Assembly (NCBI RefSeq): GCF_003202235.1
Contig: NZ_MASU01000002.1
Coordinates: 186,001 to 250,000, forward strand
Length of the DNA stretch: 64,000 bases
Origin: Prauserella flavalba
GTDB taxonomy: Bacteria; Actinomycetota; Actinomycetes; Mycobacteriales; Pseudonocardiaceae
Direction: 5' to 3'
In this document: positions 39,735-48,272 of the stretch, in pieces
How positions within the stretch are numbered: the first letter of the stretch is position 1
Layout: each line of letters starts with the position of its first letter
Made by a program: the position numbers and the translations under genes
The notes under the pieces: model-generated
Told to the model about the DNA's origin: nothing
Seen by the model: only the letters and a program-made list of their open reading frames with translations
The model's database searches: none

Positions 39735-40535
39735 ATGGCGACCGATCAGGGGATGAACCAGAGCGTCGAGAAGGCGGCGGCCGTGCTGGCCACGTTCCTC
39801 GACGGGCGCGGCGACCTGCGCGTTTCCGACGTCGCGCAGCGCGCGGGCGTCGGGCAGTCCACCGCCTCCCGCCTGCTCGCCACGCTCGAACAACTCGAGT
39901 ACGTCGAGCGCGACGAGGTCAGCTCGCTCTACCGGCTCGGTCCCGCCGTGATCTCGCTGGCGGGCGCCGCAGTGAACCAGCACCCCGTGCACCGCGAGGC
40001 ACGCCAGCACGCGCAGGCCCTCGCGTGCTCGCTGGGCCTCGGCGCCAACGTCGCGGTCCGGCGCGGGGCGTCGCTGTTCTACCTGTGCAACTTCGAGGGC
40101 GCGCTCGCGCCGAAGTCCTACACGCTGCTCGGCCAGCGCAACCCGCTGCACGCCACCGGTATCGGCAAATGCCTGCTGCTCGCGCTGAGCCCGCAGGAGC
40201 GCCGCGAGCTGCTGCCCGAGCTGCCCCGCTACACCCAGCACACGCTCACCACCCACGCCGCACTCGACGCGGACCTGGCGACGGTCGCCGAGCGCGGTTA
40301 CGCCATCGAGCGCGAGGAGCTGGCGCTCGGGCGGGCGTGTGTCGCCGCTCCGGTGCTCGACGGCTCGGGCACGGTGACCGCCGCGATCTCGATCTCCGGA
40401 CCGCTGTCCGCGATCGACCTGCCGAACCGCGAGGTCGAGCTCGGGCGCAAGGCGATCGAGGTCGCCGACTCGATCAGCATCGGACTCGGCTACATCGGGC
40501 CGAGCCACCCGGTGGGCGTGGGGACGGGCCGATGA
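39735..40535 (+). CDS. IclR-family transcriptional regulator
   Basis: The 266-residue regulator has an N-terminal winged helix (NQSVEKAAAVLATFLDGRGD, then VSDVAQRAGVGQSTASRLLA) and a C-terminal effector domain (GRACVAAPVLDGSGTVTAAI, then SGPLSAIDLP). It likely senses a sugar acid or keto acid and controls both strands of the island through the inverted repeat upstream. The stop overlaps the KDPG aldolase ATG by four bases, so regulator and aldolase are coupled. Confidence 0.92.
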   Translation: MATDQGMNQSVEKAAAVLATFLDGRGDLRVSDVAQRAGVGQSTASRLLATLEQLEYVERDEVSSLYRLGPAVISLAGAAVNQHPVHREARQHAQALACSLGLGANVAVRRGASLFYLCNFEGALAPKSYTLLGQRNPLHATGIGKCLLLALSPQERRELLPELPRYTQHTLTTHAALDADLATVAERGYAIEREELALGRACVAAPVLDGSGTVTAAISISGPLSAIDLPNREVELGRKAIEVADSISIGLGYIGPSHPVGVGTGR

Positions 40536-41164
40536 CCGACGCCGTCGCCGCCGCGCTCGCCGCCACACCGGTGATCGGCATCATCCGGCTGCCCGACGCG
40601 AGCGGGGCGGTCGAAGCCGCCGAGGCGCTGTGGCGTGGCGGCGTGCACGCCGTCGAGGTCACGCTCACCACCGAGGGCGCCGCCGACGCCATCCGCGCGC
40701 TGCGCGACCGCGAGCAGGGCCCCGGCGTGGTGGGCGCGGGCTCGGTGCGCACCGCCGCCGACGCGCGCCACGCCATCGCGGCCGGGGCACGTTTCCTCGT
40801 CACGCCCACGTTCCAGCCCGCTGTGCTCGACACCGCCCGCGCCGAGGGGGTACCCGTGATGTGCGGCGGTCTCACGCCCACCGAACTCGACTCCGCGGCA
40901 CAGGCGGGCGCCGACTACCTCAAGCTCTTCCCCGCCTCGTCCGTCGGACCTGGCTACGTGCGCGAGCTCCTCGCGCCGATGCCCGACCTGAAGATCATCC
41001 CGACCGGCGGCGTCCGTGCCGACCACGTGGCCGCGTGGGCCTCGGCAGGCGCCTGCGCGGTGGCCGCCGGGTCCGCACTCGTTTCCGCTCACCTCGTCGC
41101 CGCGGGCGACTGGGCGGAGCTCACCGCGCGAGCCGAACGGTTCGCGCGCGCCTGGCCGCGCTGA
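40532..41164 (+). CDS. eda: KDPG (2-keto-3-deoxy-6-phosphogluconate) aldolase
   Basis: Cleaves KDPG to pyruvate and glyceraldehyde-3-phosphate. The 210-residue class I aldolase has VIGIIRLPDASGAVEAAEAL at the start, HAVEVTLTTEGA with the catalytic Glu, GAGSVRTAADA and GADYLKLFPASSVGPGYV with the Schiff-base Lys, then PTGGVRADHV. Full length. Completes the phosphorylated branch with the kinase on the opposite strand. Confidence 0.93.
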   Translation: MTDAVAAALAATPVIGIIRLPDASGAVEAAEALWRGGVHAVEVTLTTEGAADAIRALRDREQGPGVVGAGSVRTAADARHAIAAGARFLVTPTFQPAVLDTARAEGVPVMCGGLTPTELDSAAQAGADYLKLFPASSVGPGYVRELLAPMPDLKIIPTGGVRADHVAAWASAGACAVAAGSALVSAHLVAAGDWAELTARAERFARAWPR

Positions 41165-41196
41165 TCCGGCCCGGCACAGTCCACAACGGAGTGAAC

Positions 41197-42465
41197 ATGA
41201 TCGCGTTGCGCCGCAAGCTCAGGCGCGGGCTGGCAGTGGCGGCCGCCGCCGTCCTGCTCGCCGCCGCAGGCGGGTGTGGACCGTCCACGGAGGACGGCAA
41301 GCTCGTGCTGGAGTTCCCGTCCTGGCAGGCAGACGACGAGTCCTTCTCGCCGTTCTGGCACGAGCTGATCGCCGCCTACGAGGACGCGCATCCGGACGTC
41401 GACATCGACTTCTACCAGGTGCCCTTCGACAGTTTCGTCGCACAGCAGACCACCCGGTTCGCGGCGGGCGACCCGCCGGACATCGTGCACCTGCCCTCCA
41501 GCAACGCGGTCGAGTTCGCCGCACGCGGCTGGCTCGCGCCCCTGGACGAATGGCTCGCGGGCACCGACGTGCTGGGCACGTGGACGCAGTTGCAGGAGCA
41601 GATGAAGTGGGACGGCCACTACTACGGCCTGCTCCTGCTGGGCTACGGCTACGCGCTGTTCTACAACGAGCAGCTGCTCCAGCAGGCCGGAGTTCAGGTA
41701 CCGAAGACGCCGGAACAGCTGCTCACGGCCGCGCGTGCGGTGTCGGCGAAGCAGGGCGACTCGTTCGGCTTCGGAGCCACCACGGTGCAGAACCCGGACA
41801 ACTACACCGAGTTGACGTCGTTCCTCGTCGGCAACCACGCGTCGTGGTCGGAGCCGGACGGAACGATCACGGCCGACACCGAGCGGGCGCGCACGGCGCT
41901 GGAGCAGTACCGCGAGGTGCTCGCCACCGCGCCACCCGGCATCCAGTCGCAGCAGCGCAACGAGCTGTTCCTCAACGGGCAGATCGCGATGCTCATCGAC
42001 GGCCCGTTCCTGCTGTCCGAAGTGGAGGGTGCCTCGCCGGAGGTGCGTGAGCACCTGAAGGTCACCGCGCCGCCGTTCGACGTCGTGCCCGGCGGGGTCA
42101 GCAACAGCCTGCACATCCCCGCCGGTGCCGAGCCCGAGGTGGCCGACGCGGTGTGGGACTTCGTCGAGCTGGCCTCGCAACCGCGCTGGCAGGAGCGGTA
42201 CACGCAGCTCACCGGTGTGCCGGCGCCGAGGGAGGGCTCGGTCACCGGGCAGGCGCTGGCCGAGACGCCCGAGCTGGAGCTGTTCGCCCGGCTCGCCGAC
42301 GAGGCGGTGGACATCTTCCCCGAGTCGCCGCAGCTGCGGCGCAACTACGGCCGGGTCGGTGACGCCGTCGCCGCGGCGGCCATCCGCCTCATCGCCACGG
42401 ACCTCCCGGTCGCTCAGGTGGCGCAGTCGCTGCAGCGTGACCTCGAAGGAGTCGGTGATGACTGA
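41197..42465 (+). CDS. ABC sugar transporter substrate-binding lipoprotein
   Basis: The 422-residue type I extracellular solute-binding protein has a lipobox AGGC with Cys27, so it is membrane anchored outside. VDIDFYQVPFDSFVAQQTTR and GDPPDIVHLPSSNAVEFAAR are typical of carbohydrate-binding members. GGAG five bases before ATG 41197 decides the start over a GTG two codons earlier. The ligand is likely the sugar acid or parent sugar used by the island. Overlaps the first permease gene by eight bases. Confidence 0.92.
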   Translation: MIALRRKLRRGLAVAAAAVLLAAAGGCGPSTEDGKLVLEFPSWQADDESFSPFWHELIAAYEDAHPDVDIDFYQVPFDSFVAQQTTRFAAGDPPDIVHLPSSNAVEFAARGWLAPLDEWLAGTDVLGTWTQLQEQMKWDGHYYGLLLLGYGYALFYNEQLLQQAGVQVPKTPEQLLTAARAVSAKQGDSFGFGATTVQNPDNYTELTSFLVGNHASWSEPDGTITADTERARTALEQYREVLATAPPGIQSQQRNELFLNGQIAMLIDGPFLLSEVEGASPEVREHLKVTAPPFDVVPGGVSNSLHIPAGAEPEVADAVWDFVELASQPRWQERYTQLTGVPAPREGSVTGQALAETPELELFARLADEAVDIFPESPQLRRNYGRVGDAVAAAAIRLIATDLPVAQVAQSLQRDLEGVGDD

Positions 42466-43402
42466 CGTGCTCACCCACGCGCCGACCACACAGCCGAGCC
42501 CGCCGAAGCGGCGGCGCTCGCGCGCGCAGCGCGACCGGATCTTCGCGTGGAGCATGCTCACGCCCACGATCGCGGCGGTCGGGCTGCTCATGGCCTACCC
42601 GATCTACATCGCGATCAACCTGAGCTTCCGCGGCGGCGAGATCGCCGACCTGCAGAACCTCGGCCAGTACCCGCTGACGCTCGGCAACTACGCCGACGTG
42701 ATCACCGACCCGCAGCTGCTCGGCGACATCTGGCGCTCGATCGTCTACACCGTCGGCGTCGTGGTTCCGGCGTTCGCGATCGGGCTCGGGCTCGCGCTGC
42801 TGCTGAACAAGACGTTCCCCGGCAAGCGGATCGTCCGCCCGCTGGCGCTGCTGCCGTGGGCGGTGCCAGGTGTCGCGGTGAGCGCGGCGTTCAGCTGGAT
42901 GCTCGACGGCTCGTTCGGCGTGGTCAACTACCTGCTGCGCTCGGTGGGCCTCATCGAGCAGAACGTCGCATGGCTCGCCAGCTCCGACACGGCGATGACC
43001 GCGGTGATCATTCCGACCGTCTGGAAGTTCTACCCGTTCTTCACGCTCGTGCTGGTCGCGGCGCTGCAGGCGATCCCGGGTGACCTCTACGAGGCCGCAC
43101 GGCTCGACGGGGCGAGCGCATGGCAGCAGTTCCGCTACGTCACGTGGCCCGCGCTGCGGGCACCGGCCGCGCTCGCGATCGTGATCACCGGCGTCGGCGT
43201 GTTCCGTGAGTTCGACTTCATCTTCCCGCTCACGGGCGGTGGTCCGGACGACGCGACCACGACGCTGGCTGTGCGGATCTACAACGAGGCGTTCGAGTAC
43301 TTCACGTTCGGCGCCTCGGCCGCGATCGGCGTCGTCACGATGGTCATCGCCGGTGCGCTGCTGCTCATGGCGGGCCGCTCGGTGCGAGAGGGGATGAACT
43401 GA
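42458..43402 (+). CDS. ABC sugar transporter permease (MalF-type)
   Basis: The 314-residue inner-membrane permease has six TM segments. The EAA loop YEAARLDGASAWQQFRYVTW near residue 213 contacts the ATPase. PWAVPGVAVSAAFSWML and PLTGGGPDDATTTLAV are family landmarks. A basic N-terminus faces the cytoplasm. Coupled to the binding protein and to the second permease by overlapping start/stop codons. Confidence 0.93.
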   Translation: MTDVLTHAPTTQPSPPKRRRSRAQRDRIFAWSMLTPTIAAVGLLMAYPIYIAINLSFRGGEIADLQNLGQYPLTLGNYADVITDPQLLGDIWRSIVYTVGVVVPAFAIGLGLALLLNKTFPGKRIVRPLALLPWAVPGVAVSAAFSWMLDGSFGVVNYLLRSVGLIEQNVAWLASSDTAMTAVIIPTVWKFYPFFTLVLVAALQAIPGDLYEAARLDGASAWQQFRYVTWPALRAPAALAIVITGVGVFREFDFIFPLTGGGPDDATTTLAVRIYNEAFEYFTFGASAAIGVVTMVIAGALLLMAGRSVREGMN

Positions 43403-44253
43403 TGAGCAAGGTGCTCTCGCGCGGGCGCACGCCCCAGCAGTGGGGTCTGCTGGCGATCAGCCTCGCCGTGCTGGTGGTGCTGCTCTTCCCGGTCTACTGG
43501 ATGATCATGACGTCGGTGGTGCCGTCGAAGGAGCTGCTGACGTCCTCGCCGCCGCTCGTGCCGCCCGCCGACTCGGCGAGCCTCGACGCCTACGGCGAGG
43601 TGCTGGAGAGCAGGCCGATCGGGCTGTGGCTGTGGAACTCGACGCTGGTCACGCTCGGCACCGCGCTGATCTCGATCGTGATCAGCACGCTCGGCGGCTA
43701 CAGCCTCTCGCGGTTCCGCACGAAGGCACAGCAGGCGATGGGCTTCACGTTGCTGTTCAGCCGGATGCTGCCGGGGACGCTGCTGATCATCCCGGTGTTC
43801 GTCATCTTCGCCTCCGCGGGGATGATCAACAACCTGTGGGCGGTGATCCTCGTGAACGTCGCCGCGACCGTGCCGTTCACGACGTGGCTGATGAAGGGCT
43901 TCGTCGACGCGATCCCCGCCGAGATCGAGGAGGCGGCGATGATCGACGGCTGCGGCAGGCTCCGCACGCTGTGGCAGGTGATCGTGCCGCTGCTGCGGCC
44001 CGGGCTGGCGACCACGTTCACCTACGCCTGCATCCTCGCGTGGGGCGACTTCCTCTTCGCGCGCACGCTGATGCCCAACCCCAGCGACTGGACGATCACC
44101 GTGGGCATCGCCTCGTTCATCGGCGAGTTCAGCGTGGACTGGAGCGGGCTCATGGCGGCCGGGATCATGTCGATGGTGCCGATGCTGATCCTGTTCGTGT
44201 TCCTGGAGCCCTTCCTCGTCAAGGGAATGGCCTCGGGCTCGGTCAAGGGCTGA
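43402..44253 (+). CDS. ABC sugar transporter permease (MalG-type)
   Basis: The 283-residue permease has six TM segments and the EAA loop EIEEAAMIDGCGRLRTLWQV near residue 175, and starts at an ATG overlapping the preceding stop. SRMLPGTLLIIPVFVIF and LVNVAATVPFTTWLMKGF are typical. No ATPase gene follows; many actinobacterial sugar importers share one MsiK/UgpC-type ATPase encoded elsewhere. Confidence 0.93.
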   Translation: MSKVLSRGRTPQQWGLLAISLAVLVVLLFPVYWMIMTSVVPSKELLTSSPPLVPPADSASLDAYGEVLESRPIGLWLWNSTLVTLGTALISIVISTLGGYSLSRFRTKAQQAMGFTLLFSRMLPGTLLIIPVFVIFASAGMINNLWAVILVNVAATVPFTTWLMKGFVDAIPAEIEEAAMIDGCGRLRTLWQVIVPLLRPGLATTFTYACILAWGDFLFARTLMPNPSDWTITVGIASFIGEFSVDWSGLMAAGIMSMVPMLILFVFLEPFLVKGMASGSVKG

Positions 44254-44260
44254 CGCCGGC

Positions 44261-45214
44261 ATGCGGGCGGTGCGGCTGACGGGTCCCTCGACGCTGGAGC
44301 ACGTGGAGGTCGCGGCGCCGCGGGACCTGCGTGAGGGCGAGGTGCTCGTGGCCGTGCGCCACGGCGGCGTCTGCGGCAGCGACCTGCCGTACTTCCGCGC
44401 GGGCGGCAGGCCGGGGGCGGGCGTGCCGCCGACGGGGTTTCCGCTGCACGAGATCACCGGCGAGATCAGGGCGTCGCGTGACCCCGGCCTCGCCGAGGGC
44501 GACCGCGTGGTGGGCTGGGCCTCGGCGTCCACCGGGCTGGCCGAGCTGGTGGTCAGCGACGGGGCGGGGCTCTGCGTGCTCCCGTCCGAAGTGCCGTTCA
44601 CGGCGGCCACGGTGGTCGCGCAGCCGGTCGCGTGCGCGCACTACGCAGTCGACCAGCTCGGCGACGTCCGCGGCAGGCGGGTCGCCGTGCTCGGTCTCGG
44701 CGCCATCGGACTGCTGTTCACGTGGCTGCTGCGGCAGCGCGGCGCCGCGCACGTCACCGGTGTCGACCCCGTCGACCGCACGCCGCTGGCCCGCGCCTTC
44801 GGGCTCGACGAGGTGGTGGTGGCCGACAGCACCACCTGGGCGGCCACGCTCACGCGGCGGCCCGACGTGGTGATCGAGGCGGTCGGGCACCAGACGGCGA
44901 CGCTCGCCGACGCGATCACCGCCGTCGCCGACGAGGGCACGGTGTACTGCTTCGGGATCCCGTGCGCTGGAACGTATCCGGTGGACCTGACCGCCGTGGT
45001 GCGGCGCAATCTTCGGCTGATCGGCGGGTTGACGCTCGACCGGCGGCGGATGCTCGGGCGCGCGCTGGCGGACCTCGTCCATGAGCCGTCGCTCGCCGAA
45101 CGCCTGGTGACCCACGTTCTCGACGTCGCCGACGTGGCGAAGGCGTTCGCGCTCGCGGGCAGGACCGCACCGGGCAGGCTGAAGGTGGTGCTCGACTACG
45201 CGGGCTGGGCCTGA
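44261..45214 (+). CDS. Zinc-type alcohol/sugar dehydrogenase
   Basis: The 317-residue medium-chain dehydrogenase has HGGVCGSDLPYF (catalytic-zinc Cys and Ser/Asp) and PLHEITGEI with the zinc His/Glu. The four-Cys structural zinc lobe is absent, making it shorter than most sorbitol/threonine dehydrogenases. The NAD motif is VLGLGAIGLLFTWLL. It probably oxidises a sugar or hydroxy acid entering the pathway. Starts eight bases after the permease gene. Its 3' end overlaps the convergent LLM gene by 19 bases. Confidence 0.85.
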   Translation: MRAVRLTGPSTLEHVEVAAPRDLREGEVLVAVRHGGVCGSDLPYFRAGGRPGAGVPPTGFPLHEITGEIRASRDPGLAEGDRVVGWASASTGLAELVVSDGAGLCVLPSEVPFTAATVVAQPVACAHYAVDQLGDVRGRRVAVLGLGAIGLLFTWLLRQRGAAHVTGVDPVDRTPLARAFGLDEVVVADSTTWAATLTRRPDVVIEAVGHQTATLADAITAVADEGTVYCFGIPCAGTYPVDLTAVVRRNLRLIGGLTLDRRRMLGRALADLVHEPSLAERLVTHVLDVADVAKAFALAGRTAPGRLKVVLDYAGWA

Positions 45215-46053
45215 CCGAGCTTGCCGCCCAGCCTGGCGATGTAGCCGGCGACCTCGGCCTCGGAGCGGTCGGGCAGCCCGAACACGACCTCGGTGACGCC
45301 GAGCTCGCGCCACGCGTCGAGCTGCTCGGGATCCGGTTTTCCCGCCAGCGCCACGATCTGCGGCGCGCCCGCCCGGTCTGCCTCCCGCCACTCGTGGCGC
45401 AGCAGAGCGACCTTGTCGGCGAGGTCGTGCTCCAGCGGCGTGGTGATCCAGCCGTCGGCGGTGCGGGCGATCCAGCGGAACGTGCGCTCGGTGCCGCCCG
45501 CGCCGATCAGCAGGGGCACCTTCGGCCCCCGCACGGGTTTCGGCCACGCCCAGCTGGGCCCGAACGTGACGAACTCGCCGGAGTAGCTCGCCTCGTCGCG
45601 CTCCCACAGCGAACGCATCGCCTCGACGTACTCGCGCAGCATCGTGCGCCGTTTTCCCCTCGGCACGCCGTGATCGGTCAGCTCGTCGACGTTCCACCCG
45701 AACCCGGCGCCGAGGACGACGCGGCCTCCGGAGAGGTGGTCGAGCGAGGCAATGGTCTTGGCGAGCGTGATGGGATCGTGTTCCACCGGCAGCGCGACGG
45801 CGGTCGCGAGCGTGATGCGGCTGGTCACCGACGCGGCCGTCGCCAGCGCGACCCACGGGTCGAGCGTGCGGAGGTACCGGTCGTCGGGCAGGCTCGCGTC
45901 GCCGGTGCCGGGGTGCGCTGCCTCCCGTTTCACCGGGATGTGCGTGTGCTCGGGCACGTAGAACGAGTCGAATCCGGCGGCCTCCGCCGCCTGCGCCGCG
46001 GCGGCCGGGGTGATGCCGCGATCGCTGGTGAACAACACGACGCCGTATCGCAC
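45196..46053 (-). CDS. LLM-class F420-dependent oxidoreductase
   Basis: The 285-residue luciferase-like barrel protein, GVVLFTSDRGITPAAAAQAA at the start, has SFYVPEHTHIPV, LDHLSGGRVVLGAGFGWNVD and RTADGWITTP, matching F420-dependent LLM enzymes (TIGR03619-like). Substrate unknown; many are linked to lipid or sterol metabolism. GTG start with AGGAG five bases upstream. A KstR-type palindrome lies 25 bases upstream. Confidence 0.88.
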   Translation of the reverse strand: MRYGVVLFTSDRGITPAAAAQAAEAAGFDSFYVPEHTHIPVKREAAHPGTGDASLPDDRYLRTLDPWVALATAASVTSRITLATAVALPVEHDPITLAKTIASLDHLSGGRVVLGAGFGWNVDELTDHGVPRGKRRTMLREYVEAMRSLWERDEASYSGEFVTFGPSWAWPKPVRGPKVPLLIGAGGTERTFRWIARTADGWITTPLEHDLADKVALLRHEWREADRAGAPQIVALAGKPDPEQLDAWRELGVTEVVFGLPDRSEAEVAGYIARLGGKLGQAQPA

Positions 46054-46077
46054 GCTGACTCCTCTCGCCGCCCGTAT

Positions 46078-46091
46078 TAGAACACGTTCTA
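46078..46091. promoter_or_regulatory. KstR-type palindromic operator
   Basis: TAGAACACGTTCTA is a near-perfect palindrome fitting the mycobacterial KstR consensus TnnAACnnGTTnnA exactly. It lies upstream of the LLM oxidoreductase gene, which may therefore belong to a cholesterol/steroid or related lipid regulon. A different TetR regulator could use the same site. Confidence 0.6.
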
Positions 46092-46109
46092 GCTCAGCGG
46101 CGCGAGTGA

Positions 46110-46922
46110 TCAGCCCTCGAACGCCTCCTGGAACGCGGTCAGCGTCTGGTGCGGCGGCCGGTCGAGCACCGCGAACACCACGTGTGTGAAACAACCGGCG
46201 AACGGCTTGGCCAGCAGGTCGGCGAACGTCCCGGCCACGAGGCGCGGGTCGTTGCCGAAGACACCGCAGCCCCACGCGCCCAGCACCAGGCGGGAGTGCC
46301 CGTTGTGATGGGCGACCGTGAGCACCTTCGCCGCGCGCTCGCGCAGCACCGGTGGGATCCGGGCGCGCTGCTCGTCGCTCGCCGCCGACGCGTTCGGTGC
46401 CGCCGCGGTCAGGAACGCCACCTGGTACGGGTCGTCGAGCAGGGTGTGCTCGTCGTCGCGGAACACCGGAACGCCGGGCGAGTAGACGATCCGGTCGGTG
46501 TAGAGCGGGTCGCGGTGCGCGCGGTGGTGCTCGTAGTAGGCGGGCACCGACTCAAGACACTTCGCCAGGCCGGACGCCCTGGCCAGGCTCTCCTCCTGCG
46601 CCCGCGCGCCCGTCCGGTAGCCGCCACCCGGCTTGCGGGCCGACGCGAAGTTCAGGCACGCGGGCTCGTCGCGTGCCTCGCGCGTGAGCCGCCGTGCCGC
46701 CGCGAGCGTGGAGCACTCGGCGACCTCGATCCGCATCGCGGCAGCCGGGACCGGATCGGGCGGCGAGGTGGTCTGTTCGGGCAGGTAGAGGCGGGTGCCC
46801 CGCACGGATTCGAACACGGCGGGGGCGATGTCCACGGTCGAGCCCGAGGCACTGGTGTAGCGGCCCGAGGCCACGATCCGGTCGGTCTGCTCGGCGATCG
46901 CCGCGAGCTCACTCCGGTCCAC
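46110..46922 (-). CDS. Microbial PARG-like macrodomain protein (TIGR02452 family)
   Basis: The 270-residue protein has the poly(ADP-ribose) glycohydrolase signature: NFASARKPGGGYRTGARAQE with GGG at 99-101 and QEE at 109-111, where the second Glu is catalytic. GAWGCGVFGNDP follows, as in macrodomain proteins. It probably removes ADP-ribose from proteins or small molecules. GTG start. No ADP-ribosyltransferase gene lies nearby, and it is not clearly in an operon. Confidence 0.88.
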   Translation of the reverse strand: MDRSELAAIAEQTDRIVASGRYTSASGSTVDIAPAVFESVRGTRLYLPEQTTSPPDPVPAAAMRIEVAECSTLAAARRLTREARDEPACLNFASARKPGGGYRTGARAQEESLARASGLAKCLESVPAYYEHHRAHRDPLYTDRIVYSPGVPVFRDDEHTLLDDPYQVAFLTAAAPNASAASDEQRARIPPVLRERAAKVLTVAHHNGHSRLVLGAWGCGVFGNDPRLVAGTFADLLAKPFAGCFTHVVFAVLDRPPHQTLTAFQEAFEG

Positions 46923-47014
46923 CGGGCGACCCTAGCCAACTTTGACTTTCGGCAGGGCCGATCGTTGCCGATCAGCAACTGTCCACATCGTCGCGCGACG
47001 GCACGCTGGCGGGC

Positions 47015-47638
47015 ATGGCATTGGTGACCGATCTCCTCGACTGGCTGCAGAGCCTGCCCCCGGCAGGCGTGACGGCGGGTGCGGGCCTGCTCGTCTTCGG
47101 GGAGACCACCCTCGGGCTCGGGTTCGTCACCCCCGGGGAGACGGGCCTGTTCATCCTCGGCACCACGGCCAACAGCACGGCCAAGTTCCTGATCATGTGG
47201 CTCGTGACCACGGTCTGCGCGATCGCCGGGGACACCGTGGGTTACCTGCTGGGCAGGCGGTTCGGGCCGAGGCTGCGGCAGACGAAGGTGGTGGAGAAGC
47301 ACGGCGCGCAGGCGTGGGACCGGGCGACGGACCTGTTGCGCCGACGGGGTTCGGTCGCCGTGCTCGTGGCGATCTTCCTGCCGGTGCTGCGCACGCTCCT
47401 GCCCGCCGCCGCCGGCGCGTCCGGCCTTCCGCTGCGCCGCTTCCTGCCCGCTGTCGCCGTGGGAGCGACGGCGTGGTGCGCGCTCCACATCGGAATCGGC
47501 ACCGCGGCGGGCGAGGCGGCCAGGCGGCTCGAGAGCATCGTCGGCGCGGGCAGCTGGGTGGTGCTGGGCCTGATCGTGGCGACCGCCGTGGTGGTGCTGG
47601 TCGTGAAGCGCAGGCGCGTCAGCGCTGAAGCCCCCTGA
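47015..47638 (+). CDS. DedA/VTT-family membrane protein
   Basis: The 207-residue protein has about five hydrophobic segments and the family features VFGETTLGLGFVTPGETGLF near residue 27, and FLPVLRTLLPAAAGASGLPL near residue 121. DedA proteins flip undecaprenyl or other phospholipids or maintain membrane homeostasis. It ends in RRRVSAEAP. Its 3' end overlaps the convergent TetR gene by 20 bases. Confidence 0.9.
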   Translation: MALVTDLLDWLQSLPPAGVTAGAGLLVFGETTLGLGFVTPGETGLFILGTTANSTAKFLIMWLVTTVCAIAGDTVGYLLGRRFGPRLRQTKVVEKHGAQAWDRATDLLRRRGSVAVLVAIFLPVLRTLLPAAAGASGLPLRRFLPAVAVGATAWCALHIGIGTAAGEAARRLESIVGAGSWVVLGLIVATAVVVLVVKRRRVSAEAP

Positions 47639-48221
47639 TCGAACGCAGCATCAGCTCGAACCACTCGTCGCGTACCCGCCTGCGGTCCTCCGGCTCGGCG
47701 CGGGAGATCGCCATCCCGGCGCCCCCGAGCATCCAGAAGAAGAACTGCGCCGTGGTCTCCTGCGCCTGGCGGGGCAGGTATCCCGCTGACATCAGGGCTT
47801 CCACGAAACCCTCGACCAGGCCGAACGCGTACCTCTTCTCGTACTCGTGCCAGCGCACGAAGCCCAGCGCGGTCGGCGCCTCCTGCCAGCACAGCCGCCC
47901 GTAAACGGGCTCACAGCACTGGTCGAGGAACACGCCCAGTGCCTTCGTCGCGGCCTCCATCGGTTCGCTGATCCCCGCTGCGGCAGCGGCGATCTCGCTC
48001 ATCGCGCGCGTTTCCTGCTCGTCGAGCACCGCCTCGAAGAGCGCAAGCTTGTTCGCGAAGTGGTGGTAGACGGCACCACGGGTGACCTGCGTGGCGGCCG
48101 CGACGTCCTCCAGGGACGTCGCGGCGAAGCCGCGCTCGGCGAACAACGCGGTCGCCTGCTCCAGCAGGGCGGCGCGGGTGGCTTCCGAGTACATCTCCCG
48201 GCGGCTCTTGACAGGTGGCAT
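47619..48221 (-). CDS. TetR-family transcriptional regulator
   Basis: The 200-residue AcrR-like regulator has the helix-turn-helix region AALLEQATALFAERGFAATS, then LEDVAAATQVTRGAVYHHFA. The C-terminal domain (DQCCEPVYGRLCWQEAPTAL) resembles regulators of small-molecule efflux or oxidation genes. The 17-base palindrome at 48237-48253 just upstream is its likely operator and would control the divergent small gene and P450. Confidence 0.91.
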   Translation of the reverse strand: MPPVKSRREMYSEATRAALLEQATALFAERGFAATSLEDVAAATQVTRGAVYHHFANKLALFEAVLDEQETRAMSEIAAAAAGISEPMEAATKALGVFLDQCCEPVYGRLCWQEAPTALGFVRWHEYEKRYAFGLVEGFVEALMSAGYLPRQAQETTAQFFFWMLGGAGMAISRAEPEDRRRVRDEWFELMLRSIRGLQR

Positions 48222-48236
48222 ACGCTGAGTCTATCG

Positions 48237-48253
48237 ACATACACAGTGTATGT
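48237..48253. promoter_or_regulatory. TetR-type palindromic operator
   Basis: ACATACAC-A-GTGTATGT is a perfect inverted repeat with eight-base arms and a one-base centre, 15 bases from the TetR start codon and 19 bases before the small gene preceding the P450. Confidence 0.72.
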
Positions 48254-48272
48254 GACCGACAGGGAGAAGGTC

